Part shown: positions 13,262 through 24,942 of the stretch, one piece after another
How the letters are laid out: the number at the start of each line of letters is the position of its first letter
Position numbering within the stretch: the first letter of the stretch is position 1
NCBI GenBank assembly: GCA_914767715.1
Contig: OU612069.1
Coordinates: 5,210,001-5,270,000, forward strand
Source of the DNA: Membranipora membranacea
Taxonomy: Eukaryota > Bryozoa > Gymnolaemata > Cheilostomatida > Membraniporidae
DNA: 60,000 nt
Direction of reading: 5' to 3'
Made by a program: the position numbers and the translations under genes
Notes under the pieces: model-generated
Databases searched by the model: none
What the model saw: only the letters and a program-made list of their open reading frames with translations
Told to the model about the DNA's origin: nothing

Positions 13262-13354
13262 CTCTAGCGACCTCTTTCGACTGGCGCTAAATAAAATGAC
13301 TTGGCGGCAAACTGTTTTTGGACTGATCAATTTAGCAAGCCATCTGGGAAAGAG
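13262..13354 (+). pseudogene. Decayed copy of the exon at 619-711
   Basis: It aligns base for base with 619-711, including the conserved 'tttttggactgatcaattta' part. The acceptor CAG has become AAG, the second codon is TAG, and a TAA lies further in; the donor is GAG|GTGTGT. It cannot code for the same peptide. Confidence 0.7.
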
Positions 13355-14119
13355 GTGTGTGTTATGTAGTGCCCCTATACCATGAGCTGGTTACATTTTT
13401 ATAGACACGGAAGGGCAACAAAAAATTACATAGTATCCCACCTGTACTATTGGTCCTTATTGGAAAAGTCCTAAATAAACTTAGATGAACATGCATGCGA
13501 TGGCAGGTTCATGCCACAAACTTAAAATTAAAAAAACGATCATTGTATCCTATTATTAACCATATGGCACTTAGATGTACTTTTTGTGTCACACTTATTG
13601 AACCAAACCACAATATATTGAAGCAGTCTTTTATAAACAAGTCTTTGATTTGGTCAATCACTTATTTTCTCTTGCCATACTCATTAGAGAACAGAACAGA
13701 ACATTTAAAACGGAGTTCCAAATTTTAAGTTTTCCTCAAAGGAAAGTTGGTGTAATGGGGTCAGACCAATGTTGTCCTGACCTCTTTTAGTGTCGCTATA
13801 GGGAAGCGCATCTCCCTTACTCAAAGGTACTACTGTTGGAGGCATCTGACTCACATGTTTGTTTCAGATATTAATAGGTATTTCTAGTGATGCAAGTTAC
13901 GTGACTCGGATGTGAAACTCAATCTATAATTGCTGCCTAAAAATATAAGCTTATTTTACAAATATAAATGCTGAAAAAACTCACATTGCTAGTAACCATA
14001 AATCAATTGAATTGCAATCTGACATTTCAGATATGAATTAGTATTTATAGTGATGCTAGTTATGCGATTCAATTTAGCAATTCCCAGTGAAAGTTCACTC
14101 CGTCCATGAAAAAATATGA

Positions 14120-14290
14120 AACATTCACTAGCCTTGGCTTCTGACTGGTATAATTGTTATAAATTGATACTCAATGCATCAAAGACAGATGTTATGACAG
14201 TGTCTTATTATGATTTTGATTTGATTTCCTCAAACTTATTTTTCAGGGCATGTCCTTCGAGCAGTCTGGCAAACTAAAACATAAAGCAAT
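14120..14290 (+). pseudogene. LINE reverse-transcriptase fragment
   Basis: The 5' part is nearly identical to 30,640-30,710, which encodes the DWYNCNKLILNASKTDVM segment typical of the end of LINE reverse-transcriptase domains. After about 14,200 the similarity is patchy. It is a short dead fragment of the same LINE family as 17,080-17,640 and 30,560-31,200. Confidence 0.65.
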
Positions 14291-17079
14291 TTGAGAAAAA
14301 TGAGATAAATGTATGAACTTTAAATCCATTGTCAATGACAAGACAAAGGCATATCAATTCCACCATCAAGTGGTACCATGATTTATACCTCTCAACAGTT
14401 TTAATATGTATATAAGTGATGATGAAATAATAGTTTGAATTAAGGTTGTATCCCTAACCATGTGGATTCATATTTCGTGGGTTGATATGTGGCTGTTATT
14501 TGAGATTACTGTAATGTTGTAAGTCTGTAAACCTAATTCAGCCAGTTGAAGGCGAGAATTTGGCTTTTATTCAAATTGTGTAGCTTGCTGTATGGTCATA
14601 ACCCTTGTGTGTGATGCTACCATGGATATGATAATTGTCTATACATTTTTGTTTCTTATTAAGATATATTTTCTTATTTACGTGTTCTGCAGCTAGCCGC
14701 GTACCAAATCTGTGTCTTGGTTTGTACTTCAGTTTGAGAAGCCTAGGTGATGACTGTGAGATATAGAGTTGTTTCTTCTAAAATTTTTCATTCAAGTAAG
14801 TTTTAGCAGAGAGCAAGTTTTGTTATAAATGACATTAATTTTTGGGATGTTTTTATTACGTTCTCTCAAGCAAAGTTTTACTTGTTTTACTCTTTCTCTT
14901 GAGTTTTTGAGCAGGAAATCTGAGATTAGCCACATCTTTGTGTGTTGATCTTGAATATTTTTCACAGAACAAGAAGTTCCTAATTCATAATAAATAAACT
15001 ATAATCAATAAATTGGCTTGCGCCATAAACAGAAGTCAAATTTATCCCTGTTGTCAGGGGAACACCACGGCCACTAGGATTTTTAAAAAAATTTGGAAAG
15101 CAATAAATCTATTACAGATTAGGTGCTCAATTAGTCTGTGTCCCAATCTCTTACAACTCAGACGTTTCTCTCCAGTGACCAGCAATACATTAGATGTAAC
15201 ACCAAACAACACTTGATAACTCTGTCAAGGTATATGGGCCTATTACGATGCAATACAATTAATTTAATATAAATGTTTGGTACTCAGTCATTACAAAGTG
15301 CAATGAAGTGAAAATGTTATGTTTATCATCTGACATGTCAGCTCTTTGTTGTTTGATCTCAACCAAATTTTGTATGCAGTACATGCTTGTCACTGAGAAT
15401 TTAATAATATCAGAAAATATGACTGCGTATACAGAAGCTTACTGTATCAGCCGAATGATTACTGAAAATAAGCGATGGCTCTCAAAGATGATTGATCCTA
15501 CTAATCTGTGACTTCCACTTGTACAGAGACAGCCAGAGCTTGACAGTTGTATCATCACAAAATGCTACGGTGTCTCTTAGATCACTTAGTCATTGATATA
15601 CAGGCAGCTGAATAGAGTGCTATATTGTGGATTTAAGGTTGATTGTATGATGAGATAGATCTTGACGATAAACTTCCTGGGAAATTTATCCCCCTTGTTA
15701 GACAAAATTGTGCCCATTTTCTACCTCAACAGGTATTTTTCAATTAATTCTTATTAATAAATGTCTTACCAGGCTTCGTGAAATATTAAGAGAATGAAAA
15801 CAGAATTAACCTGGAATCACTGGTTGCCAAGAGATTCACATGTGAAGTTAGTTCATGCGAAAGTTTACAAGATCACTTTGCAGTGAAAGTAAGTCAATGA
15901 CTAACTGAGTTCTAAATGGTGAGTTCATTACATGCAACAAGGCCAACTGACACCGCATGTCAATACAGCTACTATCTTTACAAATTCAAGACAAACTTAA
16001 CTAGTCTTGATCTTTTTGCAGGCATGACCTCATCTTGGCCGACAACTGTACAGTAAAATGAGAAGTTATTCTTTTTTTTCAGTTATTGCTTTTGTTGTGA
16101 CAGCTCATGCCCGCCCAATTAATTATTGATTGCCGTATTCGTTTGATAATTTTCTAATCAAGTTTTACTTACAACACGCCTCAAAGACCCGGTTTATTTT
16201 ATAATTTGTTAGACCCGTTGGAGGGGAGGGGGGTGGCTTACAGCGCCTCTGTCAAATCAAAAAAGCTTTATCTCTTTAACCCTAGAGTTTATTTGGTGTT
16301 CCACTGGATCACATCTGAAAGCGAGAAATCCCCCCTGATTAGGAAGCCCTAACCTGGGCATATGTTTATTATCTTTGCAATCTTAGAAGTTGTGCCCATT
16401 TCATATTTTCCTAAAAATTAGTAATTGATAGATCATTGAACTGAGGAAGTTTGAGTTCCTTGTAGAAAAGCATGTCAAATAACTCTATTTAAGTAAACAA
16501 GTTTTCGTATTTTCTAGTATTCGGCCACATTTTAGTTATTGCTACATGATAATACACCCTGAGCATCGTACTTTTTAATCCAATATAACTTGATGGTATT
16601 GGAAATCCCATAGTATCTTAATCTTTACCAGAAAGGGATGACGTAATTGAGTCATTTGCGCAATAATCAAGTTATTGATTTTCCTAAATCGGTTTGGCAG
16701 ATCGGACAAAATTTATCAAGCTAGCCTACATTGCCATACAGAGCAGAATCAACTATTCTTGTACTAATTATCGAGGGTCAATGGTTGTGAACATCATCCT
16801 GAAACTCTATTGATTTGATGACTGCTGGCCTGATTCATACCTGGGCTATGTAGGCCTATTGAGATTTTCAATCCAAGAATATTTCTTGCCAAAGTAATTG
16901 TTATTGTTATAGTTACCATATTGTGGATTTACTTGGTTGTTATTTTTAATACAGAGTTTTCAAGTGGGAGATGTGGAGTGGAAGTCAACACAAATTCATG
17001 AATTGATATCGGAAATAATATTATTGTGTTATGGTTGATAGAGTACTGTACGGCTTTCGGTTAGAAAATGTGTCGTTCC

Positions 17080-17640
17080 TTATTTATTATGACTGGTATT
17101 ATTGTAATAAATTGGTAGCCAATGCATAAAATAGAGATGTTATGACCGTTTCCAATTTCAATAGCACAAATTGTCCCAAATCGAATTTTTAGGACAAGTC
17201 ATTCAAGCAGTCAGACAAATTAAAACATTTAGGACTAATTTTAGATAAAAATATGAATTTTAACACCCATATCAACAAGGTTATACGAAAACTATACCAA
17301 ATCAAAGCATATTTTGAGAGACATTGTAATGTTCTGAATAAAACCTTAGTTGTAGTCTGATAGACACAGTTAACAAGACCAAACATTGAATATTTTGCTC
17401 CAATACTTCATTGCTCTAATGAATATTATTGAAAGAGAGTTGATAACCGATGTTTAGAAATCATAAATCTACATTGCCCAAAAGTTGAGATAAGGCAAAA
17501 GAAATCACCAAGGGGTATTATGATTTATTCTTTTTTTCAACTTAAAAACAGATCGTTCTCAATTATTGATGCCAGTTTTATGACTGTAAACTTAGAAAGA
17601 CATATATTAGGACTTGGTAAGAGTGAGAGTTTGATGCAGG
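17080..17640 (+). pseudogene. LINE reverse-transcriptase C-terminal fragment
   Basis: It encodes, in broken frames, the segment matching LDKNMNFNTHINKVIRKL, which corresponds to the 'thumb' region after the catalytic palm of LINE reverse transcriptases. It is about 85% similar to 30,660-31,200 by eye. It carries frameshifts and stops (for example TGATAGAC near 17,355) and has no 5' half. It is non-functional. Confidence 0.7.
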
Positions 17641-17649
17641 TTCTCCCTT

Positions 17650-18294
17650 GTGATTTTTGGTGATGGTATCAGGATTATATTTTACATCATCAGATCGAAG
17701 ATATCCATAGTGTGGTCATGTTGGTTGTCTAAATGCCAATAATATTGATAAGACTAAGGGAGGAAGTAATTAATTTAAAAATGATTAACTGTTGCCAAAG
17801 AACTCTGGAAATTGATAATGCATATTTTATACAGCATATTAACAAAACTCTGGATCATCAAATATCTGCTCTGGCTGGCTAGTGGCTTCAATTTTGGGTG
17901 CCTTTGTTGTTTGGTACATAGCTTTTTGTGAGTGTTTGCTGTATTCACCTGTGGTTCGATACAGGGATTGTCAAATTATCTAAGATACTCAGAATAACCT
18001 AAAAATGAATTGTGAGGAGGGGGCAGAATCAGAAGAATATCATCTTTAAAATCAATCGGAATGAAAATTGCCATTGCAATATCGATTATCTTGAATGGAA
18101 TATTATATTGGCATCAGTTCATACTCAAATGTTTCATTCATGTATATGGATTCATACATTTGTTGCATTGTTACCAAACCAATTCTAGATTAATCTGGAG
18201 TCTTAGAGTCAACTCAATTGAACTGAGAGGGGGACCTGTTTAATTGAAAACTTTCAACCATATCAAAATCAGCTGAAAATAGTCAAAATCAAAG
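17650..18294. other. No feature seen upstream of the piggyBac gene
   Basis: I looked here for a 5' terminal repeat matching the 3' end of the piggyBac-like element (CACTTTGACTACCGACCGCC) and found none. The open frame at 18,061-18,243 has no protein-like features. Confidence 0.45.
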
Positions 18295-18400
18295 ATGGCA
18301 GCCCCCAGGCCAAGAAGCAGAATCTCAGTAGATGATGATTTTGATGAGATTATGAATGACAGTGACAGTGAAGTAGATTCTTCTGGATCAGATGATGAAG
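18295..18400 (+). CDS. piggyBac gene exon 1 (acidic N-terminus)
   Basis: The start codon is followed by MAAPRPRSRISVDDDFDEIM and a run of Asp/Ser. The exon ends GATGAAG|GTGAGT, a strong donor, in phase 1. The short basic-then-acidic start is common in piggyBac transposases. Confidence 0.75.
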
Positions 18401-18765
18401 GTGAGTTGTTACTCATTTGATTTTGGAAGTTTTTATCAAACTAGCACTCTTTACAGCCAAGATACAGCCTGTGAAGAGGGTGTCTCAAAAACCAGATTTA
18501 TTTTGCTGATTTATTGGTGTCAATGTAAACAACACTCACAGCCCTCACCTCCTACCTCAGTGAAAACCTAAATATACTACACCCATGCTAAACTGTCAGA
18601 CCATCATTTTGGTGTATTGTAACTGACCATGAGTAGCTTTTTTCTGTACATTAGATCTCTTAGAAAATGATGGGATCCCAAGATCTGATGATGCATTGAG
18701 TCAGTTGACTAGGCTTACTACGACTTGTCTCTAAATGCATTCATTTGTATATTATTTTGTTTTAG

Positions 18766-18936
18766 ACAGTGATCCAAATGACATAGACGCTACTGGTGAC
18801 TCAGATAATGAAAGTAGAGTGGGAGATGGCCCAGGGAGTGATGCTGGAGAAGGTAGTGATGGTGCAGGTAGTGAACCAGGTCACATTGGCAGAGATATGA
18901 TTGATCAACAACTATCATCTGATGAGGAGGAACCAG
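18766..18936 (+). CDS. piggyBac gene exon 2 (Asp/Gly/Ser-rich)
   Basis: The acceptor ttttag precedes it and the donor CCAG|GTATGT follows; 171 bases, phase 1-1. It encodes DSDPNDIDATGDSDNES, a low-complexity Gly/Ser stretch and QQLSSDEEEP. Since phase is 1 at both ends, the exon is symmetric. Confidence 0.75.
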
Positions 18937-19217
18937 GTATGTTCACCGTGCTAATTATGTCCAATGCAATATCATACTACAATGTGATATAGATATATAC
19001 AAATATTTATGATATATATATACTCCATTACGGTTGTGGCGTTTATTTTATAAAAAAGCCTTCTATCGCTAGACTTACATGCGTCAGATGGAGTTGTTTA
19101 TTGAAACATGCGAGCCATTGAGACATGAATGTTTATATGAACACTGGTGCAAGGGTTACATGTTATAGCCTCACTTCATGCATAGGCCTATAATATGAAC
19201 TATTTTTGCTTGAATAG

Positions 19218-19415
19218 AACCCGCTGGTAGGGGACGTGGTGGTAGGGGACGTGGTGGTAGAGGAGGTGTTGGTAGAGGAGGTGGTGGTAGAGGACGTGGT
19301 GGTCGAGTTGGTTGTGGTTCTGCTGGTAGAGGTGCTGGTGTTAGAGGTGCTTATGGTCGTGTACGGGGTGGGAGAGGACGTGGTCCTGGTGTGAGACGGA
19401 ATAGACCTGATGGAG
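19218..19415 (+). CDS. piggyBac gene exon 3 (RGG-rich)
   Basis: 198 bases, phase 1-1, acceptor aatag and donor GGAG|GTATGA. It encodes EPAGRGRGGRGRGGRGG and further Arg-Gly repeats, an RNA/DNA-binding type of low-complexity tract. The internal DNA repetition (ggtagaggacgtggt) suggests growth by slippage. Arg-rich N-terminal tails are not part of the core piggyBac fold, so its role is unknown. Confidence 0.75.
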
Positions 19416-19545
19416 GTATGATGTCGACAATTACGTTTTTGGCCTTTTATCTTTTTCACACTGATCAGAAAAAACTTTGTACCTCTGAATATAGAACATG
19501 TGTTCATAAGTTTATGTCAATTTATCTATCTCTATGCGGTTTCTT

Positions 19546-19640
19546 ACCTTCACGTTTATATACATGGAGATAAGATACCACAGTGACGCCATGCGGAGAG
19601 CACTTACCTTCATGTTTATATATATGAAGATAAGTGCTTT
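19546..19640. repeat. Two tandem small inverted repeats in a piggyBac intron
   Basis: Two similar hairpin-forming stretches, about 60 bp apart, have arms reading cttaccttca... and its near complement ...tgaagataag, with a tttatata loop. They lie in intron 3 of the transposase gene. They may be remnants of a small element. Confidence 0.55.
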
Positions 19641-21226
19641 TTGCATGGTGACACATGATATGTAGTTATGTTATAAATCAAAACAGATAATTGTTTTGTT
19701 TTTCTAGATGAATTCGTCTGGCAGATGGCTACTGACGCAGCTCGTCAGGTACCTGACTGTACTGCTCAGCATGGTGTAAATACAACAAAACTTTCAGCAG
19801 GATGTAGTGAGATAGATGCATTCATGTAATTTTCGATCGTACCTACCTTACACTACTGTCAAATCTGAGACCAACCGCTACACTCGAAGTAACATGTCTG
19901 ACGCACAGGCCGAATCATGGAAAACTGTAACACTGTCATGCATGCACCGATTCTTCGCCATAATCCTTCACATGTGTATCGTGAAAAAACCAACCATAGC
20001 GGACTATTTCTTCCCAGATCCTGTACTGCATAGTAGCTTCGCTAGTTCAACTGGCATGGGCCGCAACCGATTCCAGCAGATAATTAGGTACTTGCACCTG
20101 AATGACAATGCCGATCACGTACCCCATGATCAGGATGGTCATGACCCACTTTTCAAAGTACGACCGATATTTGACAGTCTGTTAGCTAAGTTCGGAGAGT
20201 TGTATACTCCTTGGTCAAATCGTCGATGAAGCGATGTGACCATTTCGTGGTAGGGTAGGATTTCGGGTTTACATGAAAAATAAACCAAACAAGTATGGAA
20301 TGCGAGTAGAGTGTGTATGCGAATCTAACAGTGGCTATGTATGTCAGATGGAAGTCTACACAGCCACAGGAGACAACACCGTAAATAGCCTGTTCACCCG
20401 TATACTCAATCCCTTTGAAAATAAAAACTACAGAGTTTCCATGGACAGACGCTACTCATCTCCTATTCTATTCCGTGAGTTACCGACTAAAGGCATTTAT
20501 GCAGTTGGTACTTGTATGTCAAATCGTCGAAATTTGCCAGGTGACGATGAACAAAATCTGCAGAAGGGTGAGAGGGTAGCTAGGCAGTGGGGTGATATTC
20601 GGGCTACTAAGTGGAAGGACAAGAGAGACGTAATAACTTTGTCCACTGTAGATGCTGACGTAATGATCGACACAACAAATCCCAGGTCTAGATTTCACGA
20701 TCACCAGGTAATGAAGCCGCAGACTGTCCTAACCTACAACAACAATAAAGCTGGTGTTGACAAGCACAACCAGATGGCGAGCTACTACCCAATGTGCCGA
20801 AAGTCGCTCAAATGGTGGAAGAAGCTCTTCTTCTGGCTGTACGTCATGGGAGTTGTAAACTCATTCAAAATCTAAAAATTCTCAAATCCAACATCCAAAC
20901 TCAGACTATCACAATACATCATAACATTGGCCAAAGAACTATTGAAAGAAGCTGGTATCGAAGAGCGAAATCAACCCCCGAATGCTGCAGCTGAACCACG
21001 CAGGCATGTAACTGGCAATCACTTTCCCGCCCCTTTACCACCGAACCCTGTAAAGCAGAACCCCATTCGACTTTGTGTGAACTGTTCATCCGAGCCCGGC
21101 CCTAATGGCAAGAAACCTAGACGTGAATCAAGATACATATGTCTGGAATGCCAGGTAGCTCTTTGCTTGTTATGCCTTCATCCATATCACCGTCCTCATA
21201 GCAGACAATCTTTAGGTAATCTTTGA

Positions 21227-21819
21227 CCTTTGCTGACATTCTTGTATATATTACGCTTAGCTTCATTGATATTACATTTCAGAACTTGTCATGCATGGTA
21301 TATAACATATTTTATTATACAATCATATTCCAATATGTTACTTCATGGCTTTTGTCTTTTGAAATGCTCTTAATTTTTCCACAATCTTCTCATACGTCGA
21401 ATATAGAATTTTCTAACAGTCTGACGCTCTTTTATACCTGTATTTCTTTTGTTTTTTACTGTCTCTCACAATTGAAAAGAAATAGAGATGTCACCACAGC
21501 ATTTTTTATCCCTCCTGACAAAAAAACCAGTGATAATCTTTGGTTCAGACTTGAGATTTAGCATGAATTCAAGCATACACGACCAGTCAATCGGGGAAAA
21601 AAAATTATCTTCTCAGCTGATTACGGCCTCCACTTTACCCCTACCCTAGCAAGCTATATATTTCTCTAACCCTGGAAAATTTATGCTCATTGGAACGATC
21701 ATGAGCTGGGCATTCCAATGATATGCATGATAACAGGGCTACTACCAGCTGTGTTTCGGTTATGCTGCATTGAAAATCCCTGAAAGCGCCCGGTCACAGC
21801 ATGTATTGTTATATAATAG
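21227..21819. other. 3' untranslated or subterminal part of the piggyBac element
   Basis: It lies between the transposase stop and the candidate terminal repeat. It contains a palindromic pair of motifs (cattggaacg and gcattccaatg around 21,690-21,720) of the kind found in subterminal regions of such elements. No gene is seen; the open frame at 21,223-21,561 is hydrophobic and without motifs. Confidence 0.4.
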
Positions 21820-21842
21820 GCGGTCGGTAGTCAAAGTGTTAA
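21820..21842 (-). mobile_element. Candidate 3' terminal repeat of the piggyBac element with TTAA
   Basis: On the minus strand the element would begin CACTTTGACTACCGACCGCC, immediately next to TTAA at 21,839-21,842. C-A/C-C-CTTTGAC-like ends beside TTAA are usual for piggyBac-type elements. No matching 5' end was found upstream of 18,295, so the element is 5'-truncated, diverged, or extends differently. Confidence 0.45.
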
Positions 21843-22249
21843 TCATGTATTTGTAAGTAATTTGAGTTGGTTTATGATTATGAAGTAATTTTTTATCAGA
21901 ATGATAGGATTTCTAGTAGCCTGAATCTTATTATATTGCATACCTACATACATTCATGAGTGGGCATCTATGTAAAATTCATGTTTCATGGTGTGTCTAA
22001 ATATCTGAGGTAATATAGACAGCTTGTCCTTTCTTGTGTAAGGGATATAGTATTGAACAATAGCAGGTATAAACAAATAGAAGTGACAATTGTCACCAGC
22101 GAGTTTTTTTATTTCTAATATTTGATACAGCCCTGTACATAATAACTATCAATTGATTGGATTCTAAAGCATTTTGGGACGATAACTATTCCTTGTTCGC
22201 TGTGAACAAAATTTGAAGTGTTGGTAGCTTAAGAGAACAAATCTAGATG
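21843..22249. other. No feature seen
   Basis: AT-rich sequence without convincing exon, repeat or RNA signal. Confidence 0.4.
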
Positions 22250-22420
22250 AACTTGGCGATGTCTCGAGAGAAAATTAACACATTTGGTTTGAACAAAGGA
22301 ATAGTAAGAATCGCAACGCAATGCATCGCAAATGGATATATTTTATTTGCAGATGACACTAATAATTTATGCTCAGACCCACCAACTTCAAAATAACATC
22401 TTTATAATGGTGAAGAGTGC
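22250..22420 (+). pseudogene. LINE reverse-transcriptase palm fragment with FADDT
   Basis: The frame GYILFADDTNNLCSD contains the FADDT catalytic motif of LINE reverse transcriptases at 22,346-22,360. Flanking frames are broken. It is an isolated dead fragment. Confidence 0.65.
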
Positions 22421-22489
22421 AGGTCAGCTGAAGTTGATGTGGTAAACTGTTAGCACTTGTAACCTAGGATTGGCATTATCTTTGCGTTA

Positions 22490-23100
22490 GGCCGATGTTA
22501 GAGAGAAATGAGAATGAATTGGAAGGAGGAAACATAGCCCAACTGACATGGACACCAATAATTTTCAGAGATGCTCATCATTTCATGGTGAGATTGACAC
22601 ACTGTCCGGATTTGCCAATTCTTTATTCCAATTATATTATGAAAAGTTCAGAATGTGATCCACTACTGAATACTTTACCACGAGCTTGCAAGAGCCAGCA
22701 GTAGGCACCCCCGTGCTATATCTTATGCTATGTGCTATGGTGATGGAAATAGTTATACAGAATTCACAAGGCAGTGTGAATGGGATTTAGGTTGCGAATA
22801 ACCAAATACTTCTGCCAATGAGGGCATTTATGGACAAGGCTAAGGTTGTGGCTTCAATCTTTAGACTGTATGAGTTGATAAAGAGATGTGCGATGCGATT
22901 CAAACCTAGCTAGAACCAGTCCCTGCCTTTGTGTTGAGGCAAACCTGTACCATATACCTAGAAACTGAGCTTATTCCCACGCCTGCAGAGCAGCCGGCGA
23001 AGTGCTTACGAAGATGTTATAGCTTGCTGATCACAGACAGGTTTCGCTGTCACATTTTTATCCTGCACACAGTATTGGTTGTTGCTAGGCAGACCATTAC
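22490..23100 (+). pseudogene. Decayed LINE reverse-transcriptase fragment, copy 1
   Basis: It matches 36,285-36,910. The part from 22,819 encodes RAFMDKAKVVASIF..LYELIKRC..MRFKP and, in a shifted frame, ETELIPTPAEQPAKCL. This is the layout of a LINE subgroup in which an FMDD catalytic motif is followed by 'MKFKP.KSRSL' and 'EQPVKSLGRWY'. The catalytic pair is here FMDK. Frameshifts and stops are present, so it is dead. Confidence 0.6.
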
Positions 23101-23114
23101 AAGACATAAAATGG

Positions 23115-23800
23115 GCAAGAACCTACTCAGTTCATTAAAAGTATTTTGGCTTCAAGTTGCTGTAGAGTTATCTTCTCATTTTCATAAAATGTCGTACCAG
23201 GGACCTATTATGAATTAGAAGTTATCTCACTATGCCTAATTTGTCATATCCCGTCCTTGTATCCGGCTAAACATACAAACTTAAATGAGACAATTATTTA
23301 AAGAAGAAGAATCTAGGATCAAAATCAAGCACCAAGCGGAACAATCAATTGTGTCAATCTGATTAGATAACTCTTCATAAACCCCTTATACTTGCGTGAT
23401 AGCAATAGAATAGAATAGATAGCAATATTGCGATATAGTGATTTACTATTTCCATTCTAAATTCAATACAACTGGTTTTAAATTTTGCTGGACCAGGTCA
23501 AAGTTTTTGAGTGGGTGTATTAAATGAGGTGGCATGATTTTTCTACTGGTACTTGAATCAACCCACCTTATGCAGCGATATGAATAAAATCTGGGCAAGA
23601 GACACCCAACCAAAAATTATGAAATATTTTAATACACAAGAAGGCTTGACACTATCACATTTCAAACAAGGATTGATCGAGGAAACAATGTCAAATAAAA
23701 ATTATTGAAGTTTATTAGGGTTGTTTCAGACATAAATTACTGTCTTTCAAGCCAAATATTTAAGTATGGATTCGGCAGTGTGTCTGATTTGAGCAAAAAT
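23115..23800. repeat. Dispersed inverted repeat, partner 56,850-57,545
   Basis: The reverse complement of 56,850-57,545 matches this interval along its length, including 'gtatgtttacctggatacaagg' and the 'aggaaacaatgtcaa' region. The two copies are in opposite orientation 33 kb apart. They are probably two insertions of one old element, which may continue the LINE fragment just upstream. Confidence 0.7.
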
Positions 23801-23911
23801 AAGTGTCACATTCAGATCTGAAATCTCACCATATATAATAAGTGATAAATGGATTCATGTAGAATGTAATGTGTATTGTTTTACAATAAAGTATACCTAG
23901 CGTGCTGACTT

Positions 23912-24380
23912 ATGATGAATTACAACACATTGGAGTACGCTTATCATGGTAAGGTTAAGGCAAAATCTGTAAGTGAGATACATAATGGTCAGCTGCAACA
24001 AATCCTAGACAAAATGAACGAGAACAAGAGGTCAGCTGACAACCAGCACAAGGCCTTAATGACAGCAGCAAGCAAGATCAACACTCGTCTGAATGCCATC
24101 GAGTCTGATTAAAGAGGTTTCTTCACTTCACTGGAATATGCACAATGAGATGTAACTGGTGTAAAAGCAAGGTTTGAAGAACTCAACAAATACAACAACT
24201 ACAAGCTTATAATGAAGACAAATCAGAAAAAGCTTAGGCCGTCATCCACACTGTCGATAAAATCAACGAACGCTGTAAATATCTAATATCCCGGAGAGCC
24301 GCAATGAAGCACATCCAAAATTGTTCTATCACTAGCAAGTCACCTGGATACTACCATCTCACCAAGTGACATAGATGCCC
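23912..24380 (+). pseudogene. Decayed coiled-coil coding remnant
   Basis: A 66-codon frame (23,912-24,112) encodes a polar, heptad-like segment (GQLQQILDKMNENKRSADNQ, then SKINTRLNAIESD). After a stop the same kind of sequence continues through 24,160-24,370 with a TGA, a frameshift and a TAG, encoding AVIHTVDKINERCKYLISRR. It ends at a possible donor (GCCCC|GTAAGC) at 24,379. Composition and length say this was a real protein; the family is unknown to me. A retroelement ORF1 or a host gene exon are both possible. Confidence 0.45.
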
Positions 24381-24942
24381 CGTAAGCCTTTCATTATATT
24401 TAAATAATTGGTCTGGTATGCTAGAACTTTGAAATCCTTTGTAGACCATTGTTCATTGGACAATATTTAGCTTTGTATCGGCAATATATTTTGGTAATGA
24501 ACTTTCATGGGGGATGGGGTTGTGCGTGAATGTCATAAATGTGGTACATATTGGATGGTATCATACATCATACTTGATTGAAATAATTTTGAACGGCCTG
24601 AAAAATGAGATACCTTCGTGTAATAGTGGATAAATGTCAAATGTTTCATGAGCATGTGCAATCTGTTTTTATCGGCATCAAGAAGAATGTATGTTATGGA
24701 TGATTTTGTGTATCTAGCTCTAAACCTATAGCAACTATGTTTTTCGAAAGCCCCTGATCCATATTTGTTTACCTTGTATATTTACTGTAGCTACGCCAAT
24801 TACCAATAAGGCTATCAGAAGAATATCAAAAATTCTCAATAGGCTGCAGCCCAAAAATTTCCATGGAATAGAGGCAAATCAAGGGAGTTGGGTATATCCT
24901 AAGCAACTGCTGTTATGAAATTAATTTTGTTTGTTCGTTCAG

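Larger units (their letters stand above)
12440..16910. repeat. Degenerate 3.5-4.5-kb unit, copy B
   Basis: It is collinear with copy A (8,970-12,430) and directly adjacent to it. A third copy starts at 16,920 and is lost in LINE sequence by 17,080. The region 12,600-13,550 also matches 1-900. Copy B holds the decayed exon at 13,262-13,354 and a LINE fragment at 14,120-14,290 not found in copy A. No intact gene is seen. Confidence 0.75.
18295..21226 (+). pseudogene. piggyBac-type transposase gene, four exons, inactivated
   Basis: The exons are 18,295-18,400, 18,766-18,936, 19,218-19,415 and 19,708-21,226, all joined in phase 1 with GT-AG introns. Exons 1-2 encode an acidic Asp/Ser/Gly-rich N-terminus, exon 3 a stretch of RGG repeats, and exon 4 the DDE_Tnp_1_7 core. 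The three expected catalytic aspartates can be placed: IVDEAM (GAT 20,225-20,227), SMDRRYSS (GAC 20,444-20,446) and GVDKHNQM (GAC 20,759-20,761). The end has a cysteine-rich domain (CVNC...CLEC...CLLCLHPYH). Exon 4 is broken by a frameshift near 19,815-19,830, a +1 shift at about 20,213-20,219, a TGA at 20,237-20,239 and a TAA at 20,873-20,875. Family identity is secure; an active enzyme is not possible without correcting several lesions or sequencing errors. Confidence 0.9.

Noticed and set aside
19163-19507. Minus-strand frame of 114 codons rich in Thr/Ser
   Set aside because: It is the complement of the RGG-coding exon 3 of the piggyBac gene and has no independent evidence.
21223-21561. 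112-codon hydrophobic frame after the piggyBac stop
   Set aside because: AT-rich, overlaps the element's 3' region and has no motif; likely chance.
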